Below are positions 49,945 through 58,851 of a stretch of 64,000 nucleotides of DNA, piece by piece. A program made the translations under genes and the position numbers. The notes under the pieces were generated by a model that worked only from the letters and a program-made list of their open reading frames with translations, was not told the origin of the DNA and searched no databases. Numbering within the stretch: position 1 is the first letter of the stretch; every line of letters begins with the position of its first letter. Source of the stretch: Marinobacter salinus (GTDB lineage Bacteria; Pseudomonadota; Gammaproteobacteria; Pseudomonadales; Oleiphilaceae); NCBI RefSeq assembly GCF_001854125.1, contig NZ_CP017715.1:248001-312000 (forward strand), in the 5' to 3' direction.

Positions 49945-51111
49945 CTAATCGCTGTTCTGTTTCCGAAATGGCAAAAGTGAACTGGCCTCTTCAAAATAGG
50001 CTCGGACCCGTTCCGCTTCCTCCTCAGTGAACGCCTCAATTGCATCACGGAAGCCGGGATGGGCAATGCCATGCCATGAATGGGTGATGACCGGCTCAAA
50101 TCCCCGAACCAGCTTGTGCTCGCCCTGGGCGCCAGCGTCGAAATACTGGAGCCCCAGCTCGATGGCAAGCTCTATCCCCTGGTAGTAACAGGTTTCAAAA
50201 TGTAGGTGGTTGTATTCGTCGAGACAGCCCCAGTAGCGGCCATAGAGGGTTTCCCGGCCGGCAAGGAAAAGGGCGCCGGCAATCATCTCGCCGTCGCGAA
50301 TGGCCATAATCAGGTGCAGGTGCTCTGGCAGGTTGTTGCGTACCAGCTCGAAGAAACGTTTGTTGAGATAAGGGCGCTGTCCCCGCTTCAGGTAGGTTGC
50401 CTGGTAAAATACGTAAAAGGCGGCGAGCACATGATCCGGAGTATCCCGTCCCTGAAAACGGGCAAAGGTAATTCCCTGTTCTGCCACCTGCCGACGCTCT
50501 TTGCGGATCGACTTGCGTTTGCGGGACGTGAGAGCTCCGAGGAAATCCTCAAAGCCGTTATAGCTGCGGTTGTGCCAGTGAAACTGGCAGCCGATCCTGT
50601 GCAGCTGGTCATCACTCTGCAACAGCGCCCGGTCCGTTGCTTCCGGAAACAGGAGGTGCCACGAGTGAGCGCCCAGCCGAGAAATCAACGTATCGAGGAG
50701 CTCGTGAAGCTGTTGTGGTTCGAGTTGACTGCGCAGGACCTCATCCAGGAGCAATCGCGGTCCCTGGGACGGGGTGAACGGCACGGCGATCAGAAGCTTT
50801 GGGTAATACTCCAGACCATAGCGCTGGTAGGCGTCGGCCCAGGCCCAGTCGAATACATACTCTCCCATGGAGTGGGATTTCAGGTACGCGGGAGCAAGGC
50901 CGGACAGTTGGCCTCCAATCCGGAAGATCAGGTGGCAGGGCTGCCACCCGGTTTCAGCCCGGGTGCAGCCAGACTGCTCCAGGGCCTGAAAAAACTCATA
51001 GCGGAGAAAGGGGTTATCCCTGCCCGCCAGTTTCTCCCAGTCAGCCGGGGAAATATCTTCAATGGACTGACAGGTTTCAACGGTCAGGGATTGTAATCCG
51101 GATTCGGGCAT
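49945..51111 (-). CDS. FemAB-like GNAT family protein (COG3146, peptidoglycan-biosynthesis-type)
   Basis: A protein of about 388 residues. The pattern DNPFLRYEFFQALEQSGC near the start, YNGFEDFLGALTSRKRKSIRKERR in the middle and a C-terminal YFDAGAQGEHKLVRGFEP with HSWHGIAH are the signatures of the COG3146/PF04339 group, a FemAB-like acyltransferase fold. These are annotated as peptidoglycan biosynthesis or N-acetyltransferase proteins without a proven reaction. The frame opens at 51147, but ATG 51111 fits the N-terminus better. It lies 57 bases downstream of the Spy-like gene. Confidence 0.88.
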   Translation of the reverse strand: MPESGLQSLTVETCQSIEDISPADWEKLAGRDNPFLRYEFFQALEQSGCTRAETGWQPCHLIFRIGGQLSGLAPAYLKSHSMGEYVFDWAWADAYQRYGLEYYPKLLIAVPFTPSQGPRLLLDEVLRSQLEPQQLHELLDTLISRLGAHSWHLLFPEATDRALLQSDDQLHRIGCQFHWHNRSYNGFEDFLGALTSRKRKSIRKERRQVAEQGITFARFQGRDTPDHVLAAFYVFYQATYLKRGQRPYLNKRFFELVRNNLPEHLHLIMAIRDGEMIAGALFLAGRETLYGRYWGCLDEYNHLHFETCYYQGIELAIELGLQYFDAGAQGEHKLVRGFEPVITHSWHGIAHPGFRDAIEAFTEEEAERVRAYFEEASSLLPFRKQNSD

Positions 51112-51168
51112 GACTCGGGAAACTCCTTGGTGTGCTCCCGATACCATACGCCAGAACCCGGTCTTTGA

Positions 51169-51528
51169 TCACTGCTTCAGAGTCTCGCAGCGTTTTTTGA
51201 GTTTCTCTTTCCACTCGTCCATGCGATTTTGGTACTTTTCGCGCCGCTCCTCATGGATCTGATTCCAGATCTCACGCTGTTCATCGTTCAGTTTCAGGCG
51301 TTCAGCCATTTCAGTCCGTCGCGCTTCCATTTTGGCGCGGCGTTCTTCCTGGTCAAAACGACCTTTGCCCTCTCGGAAATCTTCGCACATTTGCTCCATA
51401 TCGTGCCTGTCATGATGGTTGCCGCGGTACTCCTCGCCATGGTGATTGGCCAGCGCGAACGGCGTAGCGGTAACCAGTGCAGAGGCCAGGATGCTGGCGG
51501 CAATGATTGAGTTCTTGCGTTTGTTCAT
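51169..51528 (-). CDS. Spy/CpxP-like periplasmic protein
   Basis: A 119-residue protein with a signal peptide (residues 1-27, cleavage after LANH region) and a very charged helical body. The motif RRTEMAERLKLNDEQREIWNQI is the LTxxQ-type repeat of Spy/CpxP chaperones. GGGAAACACC precedes ATG 51528, and the frame opens earlier at 51603 but without a signal peptide at its start. It is divergent from the CpxRA-like operon (175 bases between starts), the same layout as cpxP and cpxRA in E. coli. A periplasmic envelope-stress role is likely. Confidence 0.82.
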   Translation of the reverse strand: MNKRKNSIIAASILASALVTATPFALANHHGEEYRGNHHDRHDMEQMCEDFREGKGRFDQEERRAKMEARRTEMAERLKLNDEQREIWNQIHEERREKYQNRMDEWKEKLKKRCETLKQ

Positions 51529-51703
51529 GGTGTTTCCCTGTTCTGTTGGCCGTATCTTCGGCGGATGATTATTCGTGATCATAGTAACGCCGGGTTCCGT
51601 CAACGGGCGTCAGCGATGTGTAAAGGTTCTGCAAAGGAATTTTCACCGAATCAGCACGTTGGGAGGCGTGTTAGACTTCACGCAGTGATGACGGAGGCTT
51701 GAT

Positions 51704-52390
51704 ATGCAAAACAGGGTGCTGATCGTAGAAGATGATGATGAATTGCGGGAACTGCTGGCCCGTTATCTGACCAATCAGGGATTTACAGTGCGTGAAGCGG
51801 CCAACGGCCGGGATGGCTTATCCCTGGCGCTGGGCCAGGACTCGGACATCGTAGTTCTTGATATCATGCTTCCCGATATCAGCGGCCTGGAGGTTTTGCG
51901 TGAGTTGCGGGCCCAAACCCACTTGCCGGTTGTGCTGCTCACTGCCCGTGGGGATGAAACCGACCGTATCGTGGGGTTTGAGGTGGGCGCTGATGATTAC
52001 ATTCCCAAACCGTGCAATCCGAGAGAGCTGGTTGCCCGGCTGCAGGCTCTTCTGCGGCGTATTGCCTGGGATCAGAAAACCGAAATGAACGCTGCCCGAG
52101 TCTATGGCGACCTGAGAGTGGAACCTGGTCACCGCCGCATTCTCCACAACGATGATCCGCTGGATCTGACTGCAACCGAGTACGAGGTTCTGCAGGTATT
52201 GCTGGCTCACGCCGGCAGCGTGGTTCGCAAGACCGATCTGATGCAGTGGGCGTTGGGCCGTCGGCTCGAAGCCTACGACCGCACGCTGGACATGCATATC
52301 AGCAACCTTCGGAAAAAGCTTGGTAATGAAGACCCGCCCCGAATCGAGACCATTCGGGGCCTCGGCTACAGCTATCGGGTGCCGGTGTGA
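51704..52390 (+). CDS. OmpR-type response regulator, CpxR-like
   Basis: A 228-residue two-domain regulator. The receiver domain has the acidic pair (Asp9 and Asp10 in VEDDDE), the phosphorylation Asp53 in VVLDIMLP, and a Lys in ADDYIPKPCNPRELVARL. A winged-helix output domain follows (about 140-226, with TATEYEVLQVLLAHAG and GLGYSYRV). The PKPCNPRELVARL sequence is the CpxR mark. It overlaps the histidine kinase gene by four bases. GGAGGCTTGAT precedes ATG 51704. Confidence 0.9.
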   Translation: MQNRVLIVEDDDELRELLARYLTNQGFTVREAANGRDGLSLALGQDSDIVVLDIMLPDISGLEVLRELRAQTHLPVVLLTARGDETDRIVGFEVGADDYIPKPCNPRELVARLQALLRRIAWDQKTEMNAARVYGDLRVEPGHRRILHNDDPLDLTATEYEVLQVLLAHAGSVVRKTDLMQWALGRRLEAYDRTLDMHISNLRKKLGNEDPPRIETIRGLGYSYRVPV

Positions 52391-53706
52391 AGCAACCTAT
52401 GATGTTCCCGCTGTTCTGGCGGATTTTCCTGTCGATCTGGCTGGCAATGGCAATCACCGTGGTGGCCAGTAATCTGGCCAGCAGAACACTGCTTGACCGG
52501 GAGCGACAGGCCATTGAGCGCCAGGTAGGGCTGAGAGATCTCGCGCAGCAAGCGATTCAGGTTCGTGAAAACGATGGCCGTGGGGATGCCTGGCGTTTTT
52601 TGCGGGCCCAGGGGGAGCGGCTTGGGCTCCACCTCATTCTGATAGAGCAGGAAGGAGACGACAAACGTCTGCCGTCTTCCATTCGCGACCGGATGAAATC
52701 CGGCTGGTACCCACAGAAGCCCGCGGTTATTGATGTCGCGGACGGCTATCGGCTGATTGCCTGGCCGCGGGTGAGCGGAGAGGGCTGGCTGGATCCAAAG
52801 TTTTTCCGGTTTATTGAGCTGGGCCTGGCATTTGTTCTGATTACGCTGGCCTGCTGGTGGATCGCCCGCGTGGTTTCCAGACCCCTGAAACACATGGAAA
52901 GTACCGCGCAGAGGATTGCTGGCGGCAATACGGCGTTGCGGGTCAGTGAGAAAATCGCCGGGCGCCGCGACGAAGTAGGTCAACTGGCCACCGCCTTCAA
53001 TGCCATGACCGAACAGCTGTGCAGTCTGCTGGAGCGACAGAAACACCTTCTGCGGGATATCTCCCATGATTTGCGTACGCCGCTCACCAGGCAACGCATC
53101 GCAATCGAGCTGGCGAGCGATAGTGGCGCCGATGAGCAGCTAATGGGGAGCATCCTGCGCCAGAATGAACGGTTGGAAGCCATGATTTCCCAGATTCTGA
53201 CCTTGTATCGGGTTGCCGATAAGGGTGGCGACTTCGAACGGGAGGCGGTCAAACCGGTCAACCTGCTCAACCATGTTCTACAGGACGCGGCGGACTACGC
53301 AGAGCACCGGGGCGTGGATTGCAGGCTGTTGGCCAAGGCGGAGCTTGTGAATGTCTCGGTGCTTGGCGACGCGGGTCTGTTGCAGCGGGCATTCGATAAT
53401 ATTCTGCAGAATGCACTGGACCATACACCACCGGGTAAGCGGGTTCAGGTTATAGCGTCATTGTCTGAGGGCTGGGTGAGCGTCAGTATTGAGGATGAAG
53501 GGCCGGGGGTTGAGGCCGCACTTCTGACGAAACTGTTTGAGCCATTCTTCCGGGCGGACAAGTCCCGGGGTGGCAAGGGCTGGGGGCTTGGGCTCGCTAT
53601 TGCCCGTGACATTATCAGTGCCCATGACGGCGAAATTTCAGCGGCCAACGGCGAGGTTGGTGGGCTACGGGTGACGATCCGGCTGCCGGTGTTTACCGTT
53701 TCCTGA
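52387..53706 (+). CDS. Sensor histidine kinase, CpxA-like
   Basis: A 439-residue inner-membrane kinase. Two membrane helices (about residues 12-32 and 143-163) surround a short periplasmic sensor region. HAMP (about 165-215), the H-box HLLRDISHDLRTPLTRQR with His226 and the HATPase domain with NILQNALDHTPPG, EDEGPGV and GGKGWGLGLAIARDIISAHDG follow. It overlaps the response regulator gene (GTGA) and phosphorylates it. The neighbouring Spy-like gene suggests an envelope-stress signal. Ligand unknown. Confidence 0.9.
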   Translation: MKQPMMFPLFWRIFLSIWLAMAITVVASNLASRTLLDRERQAIERQVGLRDLAQQAIQVRENDGRGDAWRFLRAQGERLGLHLILIEQEGDDKRLPSSIRDRMKSGWYPQKPAVIDVADGYRLIAWPRVSGEGWLDPKFFRFIELGLAFVLITLACWWIARVVSRPLKHMESTAQRIAGGNTALRVSEKIAGRRDEVGQLATAFNAMTEQLCSLLERQKHLLRDISHDLRTPLTRQRIAIELASDSGADEQLMGSILRQNERLEAMISQILTLYRVADKGGDFEREAVKPVNLLNHVLQDAADYAEHRGVDCRLLAKAELVNVSVLGDAGLLQRAFDNILQNALDHTPPGKRVQVIASLSEGWVSVSIEDEGPGVEAALLTKLFEPFFRADKSRGGKGWGLGLAIARDIISAHDGEISAANGEVGGLRVTIRLPVFTVS

Positions 53707-53756
53707 TGTCAGCTCATCCTGATGTTGTCCGTCTGTTGACCCGAGGTACTTCAACT

Positions 53757-54362
53757 ATGAGTAAAGATTACCCCGTCCCGGCAGAATACCTTGAGCGGGA
53801 GACGGAAGTGAAGAAGAGCCGTTTCATCGCCCGCATTGCGCCGGTCAGCTCGCGTGAAGAGGTCAAAGCCTGGTTGGCGCAGGCGCACCGTGACCACCCC
53901 GATGCCCGCCACATCTGCTGGGCTTATCAGATAGGCCGGCCGGGCTCCGCGGCTGAAGCGGCGATGAACGATGACGGAGAGCCCTCCGGAACTGCCGGAA
54001 AGCCCATACTGAATGTGATCCAACACAAAGATATGGGAGATGTGCTGGTCATGGTTATCCGGTACTTCGGAGGCACCAAGCTCGGTGCTGGCGGACTGGT
54101 TCGTGCCTACGCCGGCGCTGCGGAAAGCGTTCTTTCGGCGGTGGATCGTGTGGTCCAGCAACCGGTCACTTTGGCCCGGGTGACCATGAGCTTTGCGGAT
54201 GAACAGCCTCTAAGACACTGGTGTGAGGTTAATGGCGGTGTTGTCGAGTCCGTCGATTACGGCCCCTCTGTTATCGCCGGAGTGTCTGTTCCCGAGGCGC
54301 TGCTGGAAGACTTCGCGGCGTTCTGTGAAGCCCTGAAAATGGATTACAGTTTTGAAAGGTGA
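53757..54362 (+). CDS. yigZ: YigZ (IMPACT) family protein
   Basis: A 201-residue protein of the YigZ/IMPACT family. The sequence KKSRFIARIAPVSSREEVKAWL at about residues 16-37, HICWAYQIG, DDGEPSGTAGKPILN and RYFGGTKLGAGGLVRAYAGA are all family marks. The C-terminal part is the ferredoxin-like second domain. In eukaryotes the family inhibits Gcn2. The bacterial role is not known, and a ribosome or proteolysis link is guessed. The frame is open from ATG 53706, which overlaps the kinase stop codon. GAGGT lies about 9 bases before ATG 53757. Confidence 0.92.
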   Translation: MSKDYPVPAEYLERETEVKKSRFIARIAPVSSREEVKAWLAQAHRDHPDARHICWAYQIGRPGSAAEAAMNDDGEPSGTAGKPILNVIQHKDMGDVLVMVIRYFGGTKLGAGGLVRAYAGAAESVLSAVDRVVQQPVTLARVTMSFADEQPLRHWCEVNGGVVESVDYGPSVIAGVSVPEALLEDFAAFCEALKMDYSFER

Positions 54363-54437
54363 GAGGTCAAAGGGGCGTCCTGGCTCGTGTCGTGAGCGTA
54401 TACTGAAAAGATTGATCCTCCAAAACAGGGAGAAGTA

Positions 54438-54968
54438 ATGATGCGAGTTTTGATGATGTCGATGCTGGTACTGGCATTAACGGGGTGTGCGGGCAATGTC
54501 GTGACGGACTACAACTCCTCGGTGGTCTTTGGCAATTTCTCATCTTGGTCATTCGCTGAAAATGCAGGCAGCTCCGCGTTCGTTTCTCTGGATGGCAGTC
54601 GTGTGCAAAGTGCGCTTGAAAGAGAGCTGAATCGCAAGGCATTGCGCAAGGTGCCTGAAAATGAGGCCGACCTGTTGGTGAATTGGCAGATTGTTGAGGA
54701 AGACCGGCTGGAGCAGTCCGGAGTAGGGCTTGGTTTTGGCTTTGGTACAGGCCGTTTTGGTTGGGCACTGGCAGCTCCGCCACCTGTGCGTGAAATCACC
54801 GAGGGGAAGCTGGTTGTTGAACTGGTGGATACCGGTAGTGACCAGGTGGTCTGGCGTGCGGCCAGCCGGCGTTACCTTAATGAAAACCAGTCTCCTGAAA
54901 CCCGTCGGGAACTGATTGACGAGGTAGTTTCCGAAATGTTTTCCAAGTACCCTCCAGGCATCCAGTGA
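54438..54968 (+). CDS. DUF4136 lipoprotein
   Basis: A 176-residue lipoprotein. The signal peptide ends in the lipobox LTGC, with Cys17 lipidated. The mature part fits DUF4136: VTDYNSSVVFGNFSSWSF, EADLLVNWQIVEEDR, a glycine-rich GLGFGFGTG stretch and the end LVDTGSDQVVWRAASRRYL. It should be anchored in the outer or inner membrane facing the periplasm. GGGAGAAGTA precedes ATG 54438. Function unknown. It lies between yigZ and yciH on the same strand. Confidence 0.85.
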   Translation: MMRVLMMSMLVLALTGCAGNVVTDYNSSVVFGNFSSWSFAENAGSSAFVSLDGSRVQSALERELNRKALRKVPENEADLLVNWQIVEEDRLEQSGVGLGFGFGTGRFGWALAAPPPVREITEGKLVVELVDTGSDQVVWRAASRRYLNENQSPETRRELIDEVVSEMFSKYPPGIQ

Positions 54969-55005
54969 TATCAGTTGAACCAGCAAAATAAACTGTGGAG
55001 AGGTA

Positions 55006-55362
55006 ATGAAAAAACGATCTGGGGGCGGTCTGGTCTTTTCTACGGAACAGGGCCGGATGTGCCCGGACTGTCGGAATCCGGTATCGGAGTGCACCTGTGG
55101 TCAACCTTCTCCACCAGTCGGTGACGGAGTGGTGCGGGTCAGCCGCGAAACCAAGGGCCGCAAAGGCAAAGGCGTGACCCTGATTACTGGCATTCCGATG
55201 GATGAAAAAGAACTCAAAGCATTTGCCAAGGTGTTAAAGGCAAAATGTGGTACAGGCGGCACAGTCAAAGACGGAGTTGTGGAAATTCAGGGCGACCAGC
55301 GCGATATTCTTGTGCCGCTATTGCAAACGAAAGGCTGGACCGTAAAGCGGGCCGGTGGCTGA
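55006..55362 (+). CDS. yciH: SUI1/eIF1-like translation factor YciH
   Basis: A 118-residue protein of the SUI1/eIF1 family. A short N-terminal zinc-ribbon-like part with four cysteines (CPDC, then CTCG) precedes the SUI1 domain with VTLITGIPMDEKELKAFAKVLK and GTGGTVKDGVVEIQGDQRD. E. coli YciH is 108 residues and acts in initiation fidelity on the 30S subunit. GGAGAGGTA precedes ATG 55006. It is followed after 15 bases by dadA. Confidence 0.93.
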   Translation: MKKRSGGGLVFSTEQGRMCPDCRNPVSECTCGQPSPPVGDGVVRVSRETKGRKGKGVTLITGIPMDEKELKAFAKVLKAKCGTGGTVKDGVVEIQGDQRDILVPLLQTKGWTVKRAGG

Positions 55363-55377
55363 TCAAGGGAGGCAAGC

Positions 55378-56631
55378 ATGCATATACTGGTTTTGGGCGC
55401 GGGTGTCGTGGGTACGACCACCGCCTGGTTTCTGCAGAAGCAGGGCCACCAGGTAACGGTGATCGACCGACAGAATTACGCCGGAGTTGAAACCAGTTAC
55501 GCAAATGGCGGGCAGATTTCCGTCTCACACGCAGAACCCTGGGCAAACCCCTCCGCTCCCATGAAGGTTCTGAAGTGGCTTACCCGGCCGGACGCCCCAC
55601 TGCTTTTCCGCCCCCGTTTTGACCCGGCCCAATGGCGCTGGGCTGTCTCGTTTCTGACCCAGTGCACGTCCGCAAAGGCGGCACATAATATCCGTCAAAT
55701 GGTCAATCTTGGTACCTACAGCCGGGGGCAGCTTCAGGCTTTGCGCAAAGATGTGGGGGTGGAATACGACCACCTTGAGAAAGGCATTATCCATTTCTAC
55801 ACAGACCCGGCTGAGTTTGACGGGGCTATGGAGCCGACCAGAATCATGCAGGATCTGGGCTGTGACCGGCAGATCATAGATGCCGATCGTGCGATTGAGC
55901 TGGAGCCCGCGCTGAAGCCGATCAAGGACCGCATTGCCGGGGCCACCTACACCTCGGAAGATGAGTCCGGTGATGCCCGTATGTTCACCCAGAACCTGGC
56001 AAAGCGCTGTGCCGAAGCGGGTGTGGAGTTCCGGTACGGCACCGAGATTCTCGGGTTCGAGTATGCCGGCGACCGGATCCTGGGGGTGCAAACCATCAGG
56101 GGCGGTCACCATGAAACCCTGCGTGGTGATTCCTATGTTTTAAGTTTAGGCAGCTATAGCGCAATTCTCGCCCGGAAGATCGGGCTGCTCCTGAACATCT
56201 ACCCGGCCAAGGGGTACTCGATTACGGTTCCTGTGAAGGATGAACAGGCAGCGTTTAACGTCAGTCTGACTGACGACGAATACAAACTGGTGTTTTCGCG
56301 CCTGGGTGATCGCCTGCGTGTGGCCGGTACCGCCGAATTGAACGGGTATGGCCGGGAACTTAATCTTACCCGCTGTCGTGCCATTGTGCGCCGCACGGCT
56401 GAAATAATGCCCGAGGCGGGGCACTGGGATCAGGCAGAATTCTGGACCGGTCTTCGCCCGGCTACCCCGTCTAATGTGCCATATATTGGTAAAAGCCATT
56501 TCCCCAACCTCTACCTGAATACCGGTCACGGCACTCTGGGCTGGACCCATTCCTGCGGTTCTGCGGCGGCACTGGCGGATATTGTCGATGGCCGCAAGCC
56601 GGAGGTGGATTTTACGTTCTCGGGCATATGA
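55378..56631 (+). CDS. dadA: D-amino acid dehydrogenase, small subunit type
   Basis: A 417-residue FAD-dependent enzyme that oxidises D-amino acids such as D-alanine. The Rossmann motif VLGAGVVGTTTAWFL (residues 4-18), the DRQNYAGVETSYANGGQIS segment and the NTGHGTLGWTHSCGSA end are typical of DadA. Oxidation feeds electrons into the respiratory chain at the inner membrane. No alanine racemase (dadX) gene is in the window. GGGAGGCAAGC precedes ATG 55378. A strong bidirectional terminator follows. Confidence 0.94.
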   Translation: MHILVLGAGVVGTTTAWFLQKQGHQVTVIDRQNYAGVETSYANGGQISVSHAEPWANPSAPMKVLKWLTRPDAPLLFRPRFDPAQWRWAVSFLTQCTSAKAAHNIRQMVNLGTYSRGQLQALRKDVGVEYDHLEKGIIHFYTDPAEFDGAMEPTRIMQDLGCDRQIIDADRAIELEPALKPIKDRIAGATYTSEDESGDARMFTQNLAKRCAEAGVEFRYGTEILGFEYAGDRILGVQTIRGGHHETLRGDSYVLSLGSYSAILARKIGLLLNIYPAKGYSITVPVKDEQAAFNVSLTDDEYKLVFSRLGDRLRVAGTAELNGYGRELNLTRCRAIVRRTAEIMPEAGHWDQAEFWTGLRPATPSNVPYIGKSHFPNLYLNTGHGTLGWTHSCGSAAALADIVDGRKPEVDFTFSGI

Positions 56632-56645
56632 TCCTGCGACAGAAT

Positions 56646-56679
56646 CGAAAAAGCCAGCTCGTGGAAGCTGGCTTTTTCG
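56646..56679. terminator. Bidirectional rho-independent terminator after dadA
   Basis: CGAAAAAGCCAGCT and AGCTGGCTTTTTCG make a perfect 14-bp stem around CGTGGA. T-runs are present on both strands, so it can end dadA (plus) and the acyl-CoA ligase gene (minus). It begins 15 bases after the dadA stop. Confidence 0.93.
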
Positions 56680-56703
56680 TGGCTGAACGAACCCGCCCGA
56701 AGT

Positions 56704-58347
56704 TTACTTCAGCTGGTCCCGAATCAGTTTCTTGTTGATCTTGCCAACACTGGTCTTTGGAATGTCCTCAACAAAATCCATCTGCTCGGGGATGGCCCAT
56801 TTGTTGATTTCACCTGAGTCTACAAACTGCTTCAGATGATTCTGGATATCTTCCAGGCTTGCCTCTTCCCCCGGTTTGAGAGTGACCAGCGCGTGTGGGC
56901 GCTCGCCCCACTTCTCGTCGGGCACACCTACCACGGCGGCACCGGCGACGGCCGGGTGCTGGCTGATCAGGTTTTCCAGATCCAGTGAGGACAGCCATTC
57001 ACCGCCGGTCTTGATCACGTCCTTGATGCGGTCTTTGATGACCAGTGTGTGGTCAGGCTCCATGGAGGCGACGTCACCGGTGTGTAGCCAGCCACCTTGC
57101 CACAACTCTTCACCCTTCTCTTTTTCCTTGAAGTAGCTCTGGGTCAGCCAGGGCGCACGGGCAACGACTTCGCCTTTGGCTTCGCCATCATGGGGGACCG
57201 GCTTCCCGTCCGGGTCAACGATCTCGAGCTCCACCATGGGTGCCGCGATACCGGTTTTGACGCGTTTTGCGGTCTGCTGCTCAAGTGGCAGCTCCATGTC
57301 TTCGGGAGTCAGATGGGTGGCGCTGAGCAGTGGACAGGTTTCGGACATGCCATACGCTGTGTACATGTGAATGCCGAGCTTGGCGCCTGCGTCACACAGA
57401 CCCTTGGTCAGGGCACTGCCTCCAATCAGGACGTGCCAGTTGCTCAGGTCTGCGGTCTTGATGGATTCTGTCCCCATCATCATCTGCATGATGGTCGGTA
57501 CGCAGTGGGAGAAGGTAACCTTGTGCTCCTTCAGCAAGTCTACCAGCAGTTCGGGTTCATACCGGCCAGGATAGACCTGCTTGATACCCATCATGGTGGC
57601 GGCGTAAGGAACGCCCCAGGCATGAACGTGGAACATGGGAGTCACTGGCATGTAAACAGAGCTGGAACGCAGGAGCGGCATTTCATCATGGACAGAAAGC
57701 GAGCCGGTCATCGCCATTGTGTGGAGAACCAGTTGACGATGGCTGAAGTAAACGCCTTTCGGATTGCCAGTGGTGCCGGTGGTATAGAAAGTGGTGGCGA
57801 TGCTGTTCTCGTCAAAGTCGGGGAAGTCGAACTCTGTTTTGGCGCTGGCCAGCATGGCTTCGTATTCACCGGCAGTTGCCAGCTGTGCAGGCTTCGCAGA
57901 TGCCTCATCGGTGAGCTGGATATACGTTTTGACGGTTTTGATTTCGCCTTTGACCGATTCCAGAATCGGCAGGAAGTCGTCATGCACCAGGACCACATCG
58001 TCTTCGGCATGGTTCATGGTGTAAACGATCTGGTCCGGTGACAGGCGCACGTTAATGGTGTGCAGTACGGCACCAATCATTGGCACGGCGAAAAAGCATT
58101 CCAGATAGCGCGGTGTATCCCAGTCCATGACAGCGACAGTGTCGCCCGGCTTTACGCCAGCATCTGTCAGGGCATTGGCGAGGCGATGAATTCGTTCTAC
58201 CAGATCTGTGTAGGTGTACTTGCTGCGATTGGCATACACGATTTCCTGATCTGGCGAATAACGCGGACCGGAAAGCAGGAGTTGCTTGATAAGCAGTGGA
58301 TACTGGTAGGCATTGTCCGCCGGGGGGAGAATTCGGGTCTGTGCCAT
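56704..58347 (-). CDS. Fatty acid-CoA ligase, AlkK-like
   Basis: A protein of about 547 residues of the ANL family. The ATP-binding loop is TFYTTGTTGNPKGVYFSHR (about 186-204), YGMSETCPLLSATHL near 340 and the WLHTGDVASMEPDHTLVIKDRIKDVIKTGGEW region near 420-450 follow. The AlkK family activates medium-chain fatty acids. A GAGGAAACAAGTG lies before ATG 58347. A GTG at 58350 is the frame start but is less likely. The gene is isolated between two terminators. Confidence 0.9.
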   Translation of the reverse strand: MAQTRILPPADNAYQYPLLIKQLLLSGPRYSPDQEIVYANRSKYTYTDLVERIHRLANALTDAGVKPGDTVAVMDWDTPRYLECFFAVPMIGAVLHTINVRLSPDQIVYTMNHAEDDVVLVHDDFLPILESVKGEIKTVKTYIQLTDEASAKPAQLATAGEYEAMLASAKTEFDFPDFDENSIATTFYTTGTTGNPKGVYFSHRQLVLHTMAMTGSLSVHDEMPLLRSSSVYMPVTPMFHVHAWGVPYAATMMGIKQVYPGRYEPELLVDLLKEHKVTFSHCVPTIMQMMMGTESIKTADLSNWHVLIGGSALTKGLCDAGAKLGIHMYTAYGMSETCPLLSATHLTPEDMELPLEQQTAKRVKTGIAAPMVELEIVDPDGKPVPHDGEAKGEVVARAPWLTQSYFKEKEKGEELWQGGWLHTGDVASMEPDHTLVIKDRIKDVIKTGGEWLSSLDLENLISQHPAVAGAAVVGVPDEKWGERPHALVTLKPGEEASLEDIQNHLKQFVDSGEINKWAIPEQMDFVEDIPKTSVGKINKKLIRDQLK

Positions 58348-58439
58348 CACTTGTTTCCTCTTTCTCAGTTGTTGATTTTGTCTCGAGAAACAGAGGTAAA
58401 TCTGACACAGATTGCTTGAAACGGGAACCGTGAAAAGCG

Positions 58440-58492
58440 AAAAAAACGCAGAATTACCCGGCGTTTAAATGAAACACCGGGTACCCTCTGCG
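58440..58492 (-). terminator. Rho-independent terminator after ppnP
   Basis: Read on the minus strand: outer stem CGCAGA/TCTGCG (58447-58452 and 58487-58492), inner stem TACCCGG/CCGGGTA then GTTT/AAAC, then seven Ts directly after the outer stem (58440-58446). It ends the ppnP transcript (stop 58503) 11 bases past the stop codon. Confidence 0.85.
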
Positions 58493-58502
58493 AACACTTA
58501 TG

Positions 58503-58784
58503 TTATTCGTAGGTGCAAAGGTAGGCGGTATCAATATCTGTTTTTGCCTTGAAGCTGGATTGACCTGCGACGTCGAAACTTTCGCCTGCGCCATAGGTCA
58601 TCCATTCTTCAACGCCCGGCAAAAGCACCGTCAGGGCTCCGCTGATCACCGTCATGGTTTCTTTTTTGCTGGTGCCGAACTCATACTCGCCCGGGCTAAT
58701 CACGCCAACGGTGGCTGGCAGGGTCGAGGTCTGGAAGGAAATGGACTTGGCCTGGCCGTCGAAATATTCATTTACTTGCAGCAT
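58503..58784 (-). CDS. ppnP: Pyrimidine/purine nucleoside phosphorylase PpnP (DUF1255)
   Basis: A 93-residue cupin-like protein of the PpnP (YaiE) family, which phosphorolyses several nucleosides. The sequence [31 protein letters not shown] and [23 protein letters not shown] in the core match this family throughout. GAGGAACCC precedes ATG 58784. A promoter with TTGGAA, 16 bases and TATAGT is placed upstream (58817-58844). A compound terminator follows. Confidence 0.93.
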   Translation of the reverse strand: MLQVNEYFDGQAKSISFQTSTLPATVGVISPGEYEFGTSKKETMTVISGALTVLLPGVEEWMTYGAGESFDVAGQSSFKAKTDIDTAYLCTYE

Positions 58785-58816
58785 ACGCTGGGTTCCTCAG
58801 AAGAGTTTGGGAGCCT

Positions 58817-58844
58817 ACTATACGGCAATTTTATACACTTCCAA
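58817..58844 (-). promoter_or_regulatory. Candidate sigma-70 promoter of ppnP
   Basis: On the minus strand: TTGGAA (58839-58844), a 16-base spacer, then TATAGT (58817-58822), ending 33 bases before the ppnP ATG. The fit to the consensus is fair. No activator site is seen. Confidence 0.45.
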
Positions 58845-58851
58845 TGACAAT

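Noticed and set aside
51620-51635. GTAAA-N6-GCAAA resembling a CpxR box
   Set aside because: The consensus needs five bases between the halves and a second GTAAA; not strong enough to list.
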